Positions 56,848 to 64,000 of a stretch of DNA of 64,000 nt are shown here, piece by piece; positions within the stretch are counted from its first letter, which is position 1, and the number at the start of each line of letters is the position of its first letter. Location: contig NZ_LMQN01000019.1 in the NCBI RefSeq assembly GCF_001425355.1, positions 62,001 to 126,000 of the forward strand. The letters are read 5' to 3'. This stretch comes from Chryseobacterium sp. Leaf405. GTDB taxonomy: Bacteria; Bacteroidota; Bacteroidia; Flavobacteriales; Weeksellaceae. Below the pieces are notes generated by a model that worked only from the letters and a program-made list of their open reading frames with translations, was not told the DNA's origin and searched no databases. The translations under genes were made by a program, and so were the position numbers.

Positions 56848-59385
56848 TTAAACTTTTTCTATTACGATATCTTTCTTCTTATTTTTAGTCATCCAGAAAA
56901 TTCCGAAACCGCTTAATAATATAAATAATGCGAATGAAATAAGGGAGATCCATTTACCGGTTTCAATGACTTGTGGTTCAAAAACCATTCTTACATTATG
57001 ATTTCCGGCAGGTACATGAACGGCACGAAGCAAATAATCAGCTTTTATATGTGGTACTTCTTTTCCATCAATAAAAAACTTCCAGCCGTGAGGGTAATAG
57101 ATCTCAGAAAATACTGCCAATTGAGGGGTTTTAGACTGAGATTTAAACTCTAATTCGTTAGGCTGATATTTCGTTAAATTAATAAATGCAGTTGAGTCTG
57201 CTTGAACAGGTTTTCCGTCAAAATAGTTTTTATCAGAAGTCGCAACAACAGCCGTTTTTTTGCTGTTGATTACTCCGATTAATTTAATTTCCTGATTAGG
57301 AGAATCTACAAATTTTAAGTCACTCACGAACCAGGCATTTCCGTTTGCTCTTGGGTTCGGAATTGCTTGAGGTTGCTCCGGACCACCTAAAACAAGATAT
57401 TTTGCATTTAAAAGATTCAGAATATTAGGAACTTTTACGGAATCCATTACCTGAAAATATTCATTAATAACATCGTCATATCTTCTCAATTTCACCGCAT
57501 GATAACCACCGATGGAAGATTTGAAATAAGAAGTATTGGTCTCGCTGAATGTTCCTAAAATATTGTTGAAAATTCTATAATGAGTTTTATCTTTTTCAGC
57601 GATTGTTTCAAGAGTCTTATTTACATGAACACTTGATAAAATAGATGCCAGATTAGGATTTTCTTCAACTTTTTCTTCTAAAAGAGCTGAACTTTCTGTC
57701 TGAAACGGATTTTCTGCAATGGTTTTATCGACATAGTTTTCATCGTTCAGATATCTTTTATTTACTGACCAAAGATCAAAAATACTTACAACTCCAATAA
57801 TAACCAAAGCGATATTCTGATTTAATTTCTGTTTTAAAACCATGAATAAAGCTGCTGCTGCAATGGCAACATATAAAAATGCTTTAATGGCATCAATTTT
57901 AAACATTTTAAATCTTTCATCCACCAGATAATCTAATAAGAAAGGAGGAAGATATAGTTTTTCGTTTTCTGTATAGAAACCTAGTAAAGATTTTCCTGCA
58001 ACCAAAAGAATTAAAATACATCCTAATGTTCCACCGCCTACATATAGAAGAATTTTCTTTTTGTACTCTTCCGTTAAAGTTGAATCTGTAAAGAATCTGT
58101 ACAACCCGATAATCGCAATTAAAGGGAATAATAATTCTACGACAACCAAGATAGAAGATGGAGCTCTGAATTTGTTATAAAAAGGAACAAAATCGATAAA
58201 GAAATCGGAGAAAAACATAAAATTGCTTCCCCAAGCTAAAAAAACTGTCAAAATAGAAGCTCCTAAAATCCAGTAACGATATTTTTTCCATGCAAAAAAG
58301 AATCCTAAAACGGCTAAGAAACAAACAATGGCTCCCTGATAAGCGGGTCCCGAAGTTCCCGGTTGGTCGCCCCAATAGGTTAGACTTCCAAATCCTTTTG
58401 AAATCCTGTCATATTCAGCTTGAGAACTTACATTCTGCTGAACCAATTCCTGAATTTTCGCCATCATTTCTTTTCCTTCCGGCTCCTGACTTCCGCCACC
58501 CATTAATCTTGGAATGAAAAGGTTTAGTGTTTCCAGTTTTCCGTAACTCCACATCAGCATACTTTCTTTATCCATTCCTGAATTTCCTTCAGTATGACTA
58601 TCATTGGTTAAGATCTGTTTCCCACGAACGGTTTCTTTTATATACTCAGAATTCGCCATGATTCTTTGGGAATTCATTCCAACTCCGATTAAACAGGCAG
58701 CAGCAATAATTCCCGAAGAAATAAGGAAATGCTTCATTGGTGTTTTTTTCTGAATAGTACGAATCAATTCAGATAAGAATAAAAATCCTAATGCGAGGAA
58801 AAGATAATACGTCATCTGTGGGTGGTTCGCTGCGATCTGAAGCCCCATAAATAAGGTAGTGACAATAAATCCCCAGATGTAACTTTTTCTAATATAAACC
58901 AATAAAATTCCGGCTAATAGTGGCGCAAAATATTCAATGGTATTTATTTTTCCGTTGTGTCCTGCGGCAATAGCAATATAAAAATAGGTGGAAAGCCCGA
59001 AAAAAGTGGCTCCTAAAAGTGCATATTTCCAGTTTCTGACAACCACCATTCCCAAAAGGAAAAATCCGGCAAATAGTAGAAATAAATAATTGACAGGTCT
59101 TGGTAAAAAGTTCAGATTGCTGTCAATTTTTTTAATAATATCCCCTTTAAACTGACTTCCCATCTGATACGTCGGCATTCCTCCAAACATGGAATCGCTC
59201 CAATACGTTTCTTTATCGGTATCGGCTCTGTAATCAAGAAGTTCCTTTGCACCGCCACGATATTGCACAATGTCGTGCTGGAAAAGCTGTTTGCCTGTAA
59301 AAACAGGGGTGGAGTATAAAAATGCTAAAACTATAAATACAACTAACGAAATTGCAATATAAATTAAGTTTTTATTTTTAGCCAT
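56848..59385 (-). CDS. YfhO-family membrane protein
   Basis: 845 residues with about 12 or more membrane helices in the first ~560 and a last one near 815-835, plus a large extracytoplasmic beta-rich domain (about 570-805) ending in SEIYYPHGWKFFIDGKEV, the hallmark of YfhO proteins. The N-terminal half resembles GT-C glycosyltransferases (FQHDIVQYRGGAKE is the loop after the first helix). YfhO has been tied to lipoteichoic acid glycosylation in Bacillus; here it probably moves sugars from a lipid carrier to a surface molecule. Followed by a DUF4834-type gene upstream in the same operon. Confidence 0.88.
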   Translation of the reverse strand: MAKNKNLIYIAISLVVFIVLAFLYSTPVFTGKQLFQHDIVQYRGGAKELLDYRADTDKETYWSDSMFGGMPTYQMGSQFKGDIIKKIDSNLNFLPRPVNYLFLLFAGFFLLGMVVVRNWKYALLGATFFGLSTYFYIAIAAGHNGKINTIEYFAPLLAGILLVYIRKSYIWGFIVTTLFMGLQIAANHPQMTYYLFLALGFLFLSELIRTIQKKTPMKHFLISSGIIAAACLIGVGMNSQRIMANSEYIKETVRGKQILTNDSHTEGNSGMDKESMLMWSYGKLETLNLFIPRLMGGGSQEPEGKEMMAKIQELVQQNVSSQAEYDRISKGFGSLTYWGDQPGTSGPAYQGAIVCFLAVLGFFFAWKKYRYWILGASILTVFLAWGSNFMFFSDFFIDFVPFYNKFRAPSSILVVVELLFPLIAIIGLYRFFTDSTLTEEYKKKILLYVGGGTLGCILILLVAGKSLLGFYTENEKLYLPPFLLDYLVDERFKMFKIDAIKAFLYVAIAAAALFMVLKQKLNQNIALVIIGVVSIFDLWSVNKRYLNDENYVDKTIAENPFQTESSALLEEKVEENPNLASILSSVHVNKTLETIAEKDKTHYRIFNNILGTFSETNTSYFKSSIGGYHAVKLRRYDDVINEYFQVMDSVKVPNILNLLNAKYLVLGGPEQPQAIPNPRANGNAWFVSDLKFVDSPNQEIKLIGVINSKKTAVVATSDKNYFDGKPVQADSTAFINLTKYQPNELEFKSQSKTPQLAVFSEIYYPHGWKFFIDGKEVPHIKADYLLRAVHVPAGNHNVRMVFEPQVIETGKWISLISFALFILLSGFGIFWMTKNKKKDIVIEKV

Positions 59386-59419
59386 GTTGATGGTTATTAT
59401 CTTTTGTTTTTAGGAATGA

Positions 59420-59647
59420 TTACCTTTTGTCTTTACTTTCTTTTACTTCCTCGTAGTCCACCGTCTCTGCGTCCCACTTGATGTTTGGGTTATTCTTATT
59501 TGAGTTTTGTATGTCTGGCTTGTTATTATTTTGATTGTTGTTATTAAATCTGTAGCTGTAGAATGTCTTAAAGAAAATTCTCTTCAGAATATTCCACACA
59601 AAAAAAATAATAATAGCGGTGAGTACGAGCTCAAGAATATACTTCAT
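59420..59647 (-). CDS. DUF4834-like small membrane protein
   Basis: 75 residues: one N-terminal membrane helix (about 3-20), a basic stretch, then an Asn-rich linker and an acidic tail (WDAETVDYEEVKESKD). Matches the DUF4834 pattern of Bacteroidota. Encoded between the DUF6263 and YfhO genes on the same strand. Function unknown. Confidence 0.75.
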   Translation of the reverse strand: MKYILELVLTAIIIFFVWNILKRIFFKTFYSYRFNNNNQNNNKPDIQNSNKNNPNIKWDAETVDYEEVKESKDKR

Positions 59648-59741
59648 AATAGATTGTATTTAAGATTTTGGGCTTTACAGTTAAGAGTTTTTCAATGATT
59701 AATTAAAAATCTTTCAACTTTCAAGCCCTAAAGCTTTTTAA

Positions 59742-60794
59742 TTATTTTCCGGTAGGATTTACCATTACAGAAGAATTTGAAACACTTGTCATAGACTGCG
59801 ATTCTTTTCCGTTTGAAATCGTTTCAATTTGTGTAGTTTTCACAGAAATATTCTGATTGGTGATCCAACCGGTATTCTGGTCAAACTTAATGGTTCCGTT
59901 TTGTGACAATTCGCTGCTCAAGCTGTGTGTAACTTCTCCCTGATTTTGTTTTTCAGTTTTCTTTGGAATTCCTCCGGTTACAGAAATTTCAGCAATACCA
60001 TTTCCTACACTTCTCAAAATATAGTTAGATGTTACTTTAATTTTTCCCTGTGCATCGGCATTTTCGCTGTTTGTCCATTTCTCTCCGATTTTCGCTCCTT
60101 TTTTAGGAATAATCGTCAGATTTTTCATGAACTGATCTTTTAAGACTTTTTCATTAAAAGATTCTTTAAGACTTGCTACTACGCTTTCTTTCTGATTTTT
60201 ATCTTTTATAATAGAACCCACAGAATTCGCAACTTTCGTGTAAACAGCATCAAAGCCTGTAATTGAAATTACATTTCCTCTGGTGTCCATTTTCATTGCT
60301 AATTTATTTCCTGTCAATGCTCTGTTGATATTCCAGATCATTTTCAGATCCTCTTCTTTAGGAATTGGCAATTTGGTATCTACCACAATCGTTTTTCCCT
60401 GTGAAGTCTGAGAATTTCTTTTGGCAATAAGATTTAAAGTAATATCATAAATATCTCCTTTAAGATCATTTACAGTGAAAGACATTTCGTCCGTAGACTC
60501 ACTTGTTCCGTTCATGGTTTGACCTTTAGGATCAGTCATTGTTTTCGTATCTCTCTGATACGTTGTCAAAGGATAAGTTTTTCCTTTTTCTAATTTAAAA
60601 GATTGTTTGAAAATCCCTGCAGAATCTTTTATTGCCGGGTTTTCTTCCACCTTAGCCACAGAATCAGCCGGAACTTCTACAGTGATTGTTTTTCCTGTTT
60701 TAGGATCGAATTTTGTGATTTTTGCTGTTTCTTTTTTATTACAAGAAACGATGGCTATAGTTGAAATTAGTGCTAATGCAGCTATGTTTTTCAT
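59742..60794 (-). CDS. DUF6263 lipoprotein
   Basis: 350 residues, lipoprotein signal with lipobox IVSC and mature start C-N-K-K-E-T-A-K, which is close to a surface-export signal but not acidic enough to be sure. A disordered linker (to ~60) precedes a beta-rich domain (FKLEKGKTYPLTTYQRDTKT, then IKDKNQKESVVASLKESF). Assigned to the DUF6263 family by its pattern. Cell-envelope location; function unknown. Downstream of rlmB by 26 bp on the same strand. Confidence 0.75.
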   Translation of the reverse strand: MKNIAALALISTIAIVSCNKKETAKITKFDPKTGKTITVEVPADSVAKVEENPAIKDSAGIFKQSFKLEKGKTYPLTTYQRDTKTMTDPKGQTMNGTSESTDEMSFTVNDLKGDIYDITLNLIAKRNSQTSQGKTIVVDTKLPIPKEEDLKMIWNINRALTGNKLAMKMDTRGNVISITGFDAVYTKVANSVGSIIKDKNQKESVVASLKESFNEKVLKDQFMKNLTIIPKKGAKIGEKWTNSENADAQGKIKVTSNYILRSVGNGIAEISVTGGIPKKTEKQNQGEVTHSLSSELSQNGTIKFDQNTGWITNQNISVKTTQIETISNGKESQSMTSVSNSSVMVNPTGK

Positions 60795-60820
60795 TTTTAA
60801 GATTTTAAGTGTTGATGGAA

Positions 60821-61573
60821 TTAATTTCCTTTAGTAAATTTCTGTCTTACCGCTTCATATAAAATCGCTCCGCAGGCTACAGAAACATTCAGAGATTGAG
60901 TTTTTCCTTCGATCGGAAGCTTGATTTTTTCGTCGGCGTGATGAAGAACTTCTTTAGAAATTCCTGTTTCTTCATTACCCATTACAATGGCGCAAGGTTC
61001 TGTGAAATTGACATCATAAATTAATTTTTGAGCCTTCTCACTTGCTGCAAATACAGAAATTCCGCTTTGTTGAAGATAATCTACAACGTGAGCCAGGTTC
61101 GGTTCTTTACAGATTTTGATATTATAAAGTGCTCCTGCTGAAGTTTTAATAGCATCAGAATTAATGGGTGCACCACCTTTTTCAGGAATAATAACGGCAT
61201 CAACTCCTACACATTCTGCCGTTCTACAGATTGCTCCGAAATTTCTCACATCTGTCAAACGATCCAAAATCAATAAAAACGGAGTTTTCCCTTCTTCAAA
61301 TAATTGAGGAACAATATCTTCCACTCTGTGAAAAGGAACATCCGAAATAAAAGCTACAACACCCTGGTGGTTTTTTCTTGTAAAACGGTTCAGTTTTTCA
61401 ACCGGAACGTAATTGGGACGAATTTTATTTTTAGCTAAAACGGCTTTTAATTCCGCATAAATTTCTCCCTGTAATGCATTCTGTACGAAAATTTTGTCAA
61501 TCGTTTTTCCTGCTTCAATTGCTTCTATTACAGGACGCAGCCCGAAAATAAAGTCGTCTTTTTTATCTGTCAT
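60821..61573 (-). CDS. rlmB: 23S rRNA (guanosine-2'-O-)-methyltransferase
   Basis: 250 residues, SPOUT fold. N-terminal substrate-recognition domain (about 8-85) followed by the SpoU catalytic domain: motif 1 DVRNFGAICRTAE, motif 2 MGNEETGIS and motif 3 KLPIEGKTQSLNVSVA, the knot that binds S-adenosylmethionine. Methylates the 2'-O of G2251 in the peptidyl-transferase region. The close relation to TrmH means tRNA specificity is not excluded, but the N-terminal domain favours RlmB. Confidence 0.92.
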   Translation of the reverse strand: MTDKKDDFIFGLRPVIEAIEAGKTIDKIFVQNALQGEIYAELKAVLAKNKIRPNYVPVEKLNRFTRKNHQGVVAFISDVPFHRVEDIVPQLFEEGKTPFLLILDRLTDVRNFGAICRTAECVGVDAVIIPEKGGAPINSDAIKTSAGALYNIKICKEPNLAHVVDYLQQSGISVFAASEKAQKLIYDVNFTEPCAIVMGNEETGISKEVLHHADEKIKLPIEGKTQSLNVSVACGAILYEAVRQKFTKGN

Positions 61574-61671
61574 TTTATTATTTTAAATATTGAATAGGTA
61601 TTCACTCTTATATCAATTTGGTGAAAAATCACATTCCACCATTAGATTTCGTAGTAAAGTTGACTATTTAA

Positions 61672-62145
61672 CTATCTTCCTTTTTCTCCTAAAATTGCTC
61701 TTTTTTGAGACAAAATGTATCCATAATGCAAGCCCTCATGCATATTGTTGAAAATTATGGCATCCTGAATGCTTTTCAAATCCATCCCGAAACTTGTAGT
61801 ATAAGGCGTGTAGTCTGAAAAGAAATCGCTGTCATAATCTTTCATCAGAATTTTTGAAGTTTCAGTTAATAAAAATTCTAAATCTTCCACTTCTGATTTC
61901 TGAACATTCAAGTTCGGTAAAGTTCCTTTTTTATAGGTTTCAATCCAATAATTATCAATTCTGAAAGGATTTCCGCTTAGGTAATAATGCAAAAGCTGCT
62001 GAGTAGCAACTGTATGGGCAATATTCCAGTAAAGATTATTGTTAAAACCATCCGGGATCAACAAAAGATCTTCGTGAGAAGTGTTCTGTAGTATATCTAA
62101 AAGGTTCTTTCTGACTTGTCTGTGAGCTTGAAAATGATAATTCAT
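61672..62145 (-). CDS. DinB-family protein
   Basis: 157 residues, four-helix bundle of the DinB/YfiT-like type. The metal-binding His pattern is visible: NIAHTVATQQLLHYY (H48 and H57 region) and NNMHEGLHYGYILSQKR near the C-terminus (two further His). Many members have thiol-dependent transferase activity, for example with bacillithiol; the ypdA gene nearby fits that loosely. Own promoter, lone gene. Confidence 0.82.
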   Translation of the reverse strand: MNYHFQAHRQVRKNLLDILQNTSHEDLLLIPDGFNNNLYWNIAHTVATQQLLHYYLSGNPFRIDNYWIETYKKGTLPNLNVQKSEVEDLEFLLTETSKILMKDYDSDFFSDYTPYTTSFGMDLKSIQDAIIFNNMHEGLHYGYILSQKRAILGEKGR

Positions 62146-62165
62146 TTTGCAAAAATTTTAATCAC

Positions 62166-62173
62166 CAAAAATA
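62166..62173 (-). promoter_or_regulatory. -7 promoter element of the DinB gene
   Basis: Minus-strand TATTTTTG fits TAnnTTTG, 20 bases before the ATG. Confidence 0.5.
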
Positions 62174-62332
62174 GTTTAATAAACTGAAAATGACAATTTT
62201 TAAAGGTTAGATTAAAGCAAAATTTATATATTTTTATGAAAAAACAGATTAATGTTATTGAGTTTTAAGGTTTCATCTATTGTGAACCTCGCATTGATGC
62301 TGGAATATTTAACAAACTTTAACTCAAATATG

Positions 62333-62355
62333 GCATTAATTGTGTTGATTAATGC
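62333..62355 (+). promoter_or_regulatory. Inverted repeat before the MoxR operon
   Basis: GCATTAAT and ATTAATGC form a perfect 8-bp inverted repeat around TGTGTTG, 41 bp before the MoxR ATG. The spacing and symmetry suit a dimeric repressor operator. Confidence 0.45.
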
Positions 62356-62396
62356 AAGTATTTATTGGAAATTTACCCATTATTTTAAATTAAGCT

Positions 62397-63401
62397 ATGT
62401 CAGAGATAAATCAAGCTGAAGATATTCGTCAATTGACGGAAAAAGTGAAAGAAGCAAATTACTTTTTTTCTCTTCTGAGACAGGAAATCAACAAGGTTAT
62501 TATTGGGCAGGAATATATGATAGACCGCCTTTTGGTAGGTCTTTTAGGTAATGGACACGTTCTTCTGGAAGGAGTGCCGGGATTGGCTAAAACCTTGGCA
62601 ATAAAAACTCTGGCAGAAGCTGTTCATGGTGAATTTTCGAGAATTCAGTTTACACCGGATTTACTTCCTGCGGATGTTGTAGGAACTATGATTTTCAATA
62701 TTAAAGACAACGATTTTTCGATAAAAAGAGGTCCTGTTTTTGCCAATTTCGTGTTGGCAGATGAGATCAACCGTGCGCCTGCAAAAGTGCAGTCTGCTTT
62801 GTTGGAAGTTATGCAGGAAAAACAGGTGACAATCGGTGATGAAACCATGAAGTTACCAAAACCGTTTTTGGTGTTGGCAACGCAGAATCCAATCGACCAG
62901 GAAGGTACTTATCTTTTACCGGAGGCGCAAAGTGACCGTTTTATGCTGAAATGTACGATCGATTATCCAAAATTTGAGGACGAAAGAACAGTGATGAGAA
63001 TGGTTTCAACTTCACATCAGCCAACTGTAAAACCTGTAATCTCTCTTGAGCATATTGTTGAAGCAAAAGAAATAATCAATCAGATTTATCTTGACGAAAA
63101 AATCGAAAAATATATTCTGGATATGGTTTTTGCAACCCGTTTCCCGGAAAATTACGGTCTTGCTGAATTAAAAAATTACATCAGTTTCGGAGCTTCTCCA
63201 AGAGCATCAATCAACTTGGCAATTGCTTCCAGAGCATATGCATTTTTGAAAGGACGAGCGTTTGTGATTCCTGAAGATGTGAAAGAATTGGCGAAAGATG
63301 TATTAAGACACAGAATTGGATTAACTTTTGAGGCAGAAGCGGAAGAAATTACATCTGAAGAAATTGTCAACAGAATTTTAGCGAAAATTCAGGCTCCGTA
63401 A
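62397..63401 (+). CDS. MoxR-family AAA+ ATPase
   Basis: 334 residues with Walker A GVPGLAKT (near 59-66), Walker B FVLADEINRA, sensor-type LATQNPIDQEGT and the lid domain (about 215-334). MoxR proteins act as chaperones that activate or assemble a substrate complex; in Bacteroidota their operon usually includes DUF58 and von Willebrand A and BatD/BatE-type proteins involved in envelope stability. Here a GNAT gene and the beginning of a DUF58 gene follow. Its stop codon overlaps the GNAT start (TAATG). Confidence 0.93.
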   Translation: MSEINQAEDIRQLTEKVKEANYFFSLLRQEINKVIIGQEYMIDRLLVGLLGNGHVLLEGVPGLAKTLAIKTLAEAVHGEFSRIQFTPDLLPADVVGTMIFNIKDNDFSIKRGPVFANFVLADEINRAPAKVQSALLEVMQEKQVTIGDETMKLPKPFLVLATQNPIDQEGTYLLPEAQSDRFMLKCTIDYPKFEDERTVMRMVSTSHQPTVKPVISLEHIVEAKEIINQIYLDEKIEKYILDMVFATRFPENYGLAELKNYISFGASPRASINLAIASRAYAFLKGRAFVIPEDVKELAKDVLRHRIGLTFEAEAEEITSEEIVNRILAKIQAP

Positions 63402-63856
63402 TGGGTGAAGTAATTATCAGAAAAGCAGTTGAGCAAGATTGTGCTCCGATGTTGGAGTTAATCAAAGAATTGGCTGATTATGAAAAGGCGCTGCATGAAG
63501 TTACATTAACGTTGGAACAATTTGTTGAAGACGGGTTTGGAAAGTCACCGGTTTGGGGAGCTTTTGTAGCAGAATTCGATGGAGAAATTGTAGGAATTTC
63601 ACTGTATTACGACAGATATTCAACGTGGAAAGGGAGAAGATTATATCTGGAAGATTTAGTAGTGACGGAAAAATTGCGAGGTAAACAAATCGGAAAGGAT
63701 TTGTTTGAAGCAACCATAGAGTACGGGAAATCAAATGAATATAGCGGAATGGTTTTTCAGGTGTTGAATTGGAATGAACCTGCCATTAATTTCTACAAAA
63801 AGTACAGTTCGAAATTTGACAATGAATGGTATAATGTTTCGATTGAATTTAAATAA
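63401..63856 (+). CDS. GNAT-family N-acetyltransferase
   Basis: 151 residues, full GNAT fold: the beta-4 strand YLEDLVVTEKLRGKQIGKDLF contains the acetyl-CoA loop RGKQIGK, then WNEPAINFYKKY at the end. Resembles the spermidine/diamine acetyltransferase branch (N-terminus VIIRKAVEQDCAPMLELIKEL). The substrate is unknown. Overlaps MoxR by one base and precedes the DUF58 gene; insertion of an acetyltransferase into a MoxR-DUF58 pair is somewhat unusual. Confidence 0.88.
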   Translation: MGEVIIRKAVEQDCAPMLELIKELADYEKALHEVTLTLEQFVEDGFGKSPVWGAFVAEFDGEIVGISLYYDRYSTWKGRRLYLEDLVVTEKLRGKQIGKDLFEATIEYGKSNEYSGMVFQVLNWNEPAINFYKKYSSKFDNEWYNVSIEFK

Positions 63857-63869
63857 TGTAAAGATAGAA

Positions 63870-63910
63870 ATGTGTAAGTTTTAGAAATGTAAAATCGTAA
63901 ACTCACACAT
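63870..63910. repeat. Inverted repeat between GNAT and DUF58 genes
   Basis: ATGTGTAAGTTT (63870-63881) and AAACTCACACAT (63899-63910) match at 11 of 12 bases, around a 17-base loop. It may fold in the polycistronic mRNA. Confidence 0.5.
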
Positions 63911-63923
63911 TTAAACACATAAT

Positions 63924-64000
63924 ATGCAGATAAAAGATATTGTAAAAAAAGTCAAGCAGATAGAAATCCGAACTCGAAAGAAGACGGAAGCTTCTCTGAT
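63924..64000 (+). CDS. DUF58 protein, N-terminal fragment at window end
   Basis: The first 25 codons read MQIKDIVKKVKQIEIRTRKK and continue to the window end. This start is typical of DUF58 proteins encoded after MoxR genes (a membrane-associated or cytoplasmic VWA-like fold). The stop is beyond the window. Confidence 0.7.
   Translation, partial: MQIKDIVKKVKQIEIRTRKKTEASL

Noticed and set aside
56677..56916. 79-codon plus-strand frame
   Set aside because: Spans the inverted-repeat element and the antisense end of the YfhO gene; translation is low-complexity and Phe/Lys-rich.
1..64000. CRISPR arrays, rRNA, prophage, integrase or IS transposase
   Set aside because: No regularly spaced repeats, no rRNA-like sequence and no mobile-element proteins were seen in either strand.

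Overview
The window looks like chromosome of a flavobacterium of the Chryseobacterium/Elizabethkingia group (Bacteroidota, Weeksellaceae). The DNA is AT-rich. Translation starts lack clear Shine-Dalgarno sequences, and many genes carry the Bacteroidota -7 promoter element TAnnTTTG just upstream. Lineage markers include a type IX secretion C-terminal sorting domain, flavobacterial surface-lipoprotein signals (Cys followed by S-K-D-D-D), a carboxypeptidase-regulatory-type TonB receptor, HMG-CoA synthase, a two-domain OlsF-type acyltransferase, a YpdA-type reductase and a GG-leader mini-peptide. I saw no rRNA, CRISPR array, transposase or prophage; the genus call is inference from family content.

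Layout. 1-4 kb: D-cysteine desulfhydrase-like enzyme, glucosaminidase with LysM repeats, hemL and a small unknown. 4-12 kb: an outer-membrane module on the minus strand (TonB receptor and two paralogous surface beta-repeat lipoproteins) divergent from a PhoB/PhoR-like two-component pair. 12-16 kb: acidic-tailed pRiA4b ORF-3-like protein, cytoplasmic GH13 enzyme, GreA-like protein, SDR. 15.5-22.4 kb: LytTR regulator, LytS-type kinase and a MacAB-TolC-type efflux set, with a duplicated ~130-bp repeat inside the operon. 22.6-30.7 kb: thyA, a serine hydrolase/small protein/M1 peptidase operon, a T9SS cargo protein, HMG-CoA synthase and a lipoprotein. 30.7-34.1 kb: AraC regulator divergent from aldehyde dehydrogenase and DUF779. 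34-44 kb: symporter, CbpA/CbpM chaperone pair, CBS-like enzyme, LolC/E-like permease back-to-back with a DUF1343 protein, DUF3575 and thioredoxin proteins. 44 kb: two tRNA-Phe genes. 44-54 kb: OlsF-like acyltransferase, aspartate kinase, fbp-menC, a bacteriocin-like peptide, glnS, MFS transporter. 53.5-64 kb: YpdA, glycosyltransferase, YfhO protein, DUF4834, DUF6263, rlmB, DinB, and the start of a MoxR-GNAT-DUF58 cluster that runs off the end.

The most unusual content is intergenic. At least four families of palindromic or structured interspersed repeats lie between otherwise ordinary genes: a ~123-bp inverted-repeat element in opposite orientations at 52.1 and 56.7 kb with a partial copy at 12.5 kb; a family built on a conserved CCGTAGGAATCTAAG core; two GC-rich structured elements at 33.3 and 39.1 kb; and tandem ~130-bp units inside the efflux operon. 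Other items worth following are the 50-residue GG-leader, four-cysteine peptide gene convergent with menC, a possibly decayed sibling beside it, the TonB/lipoprotein/PhoBR locus with 11-bp direct repeats in its divergent promoter, and two divergent genes whose starts are only 4 bp apart.
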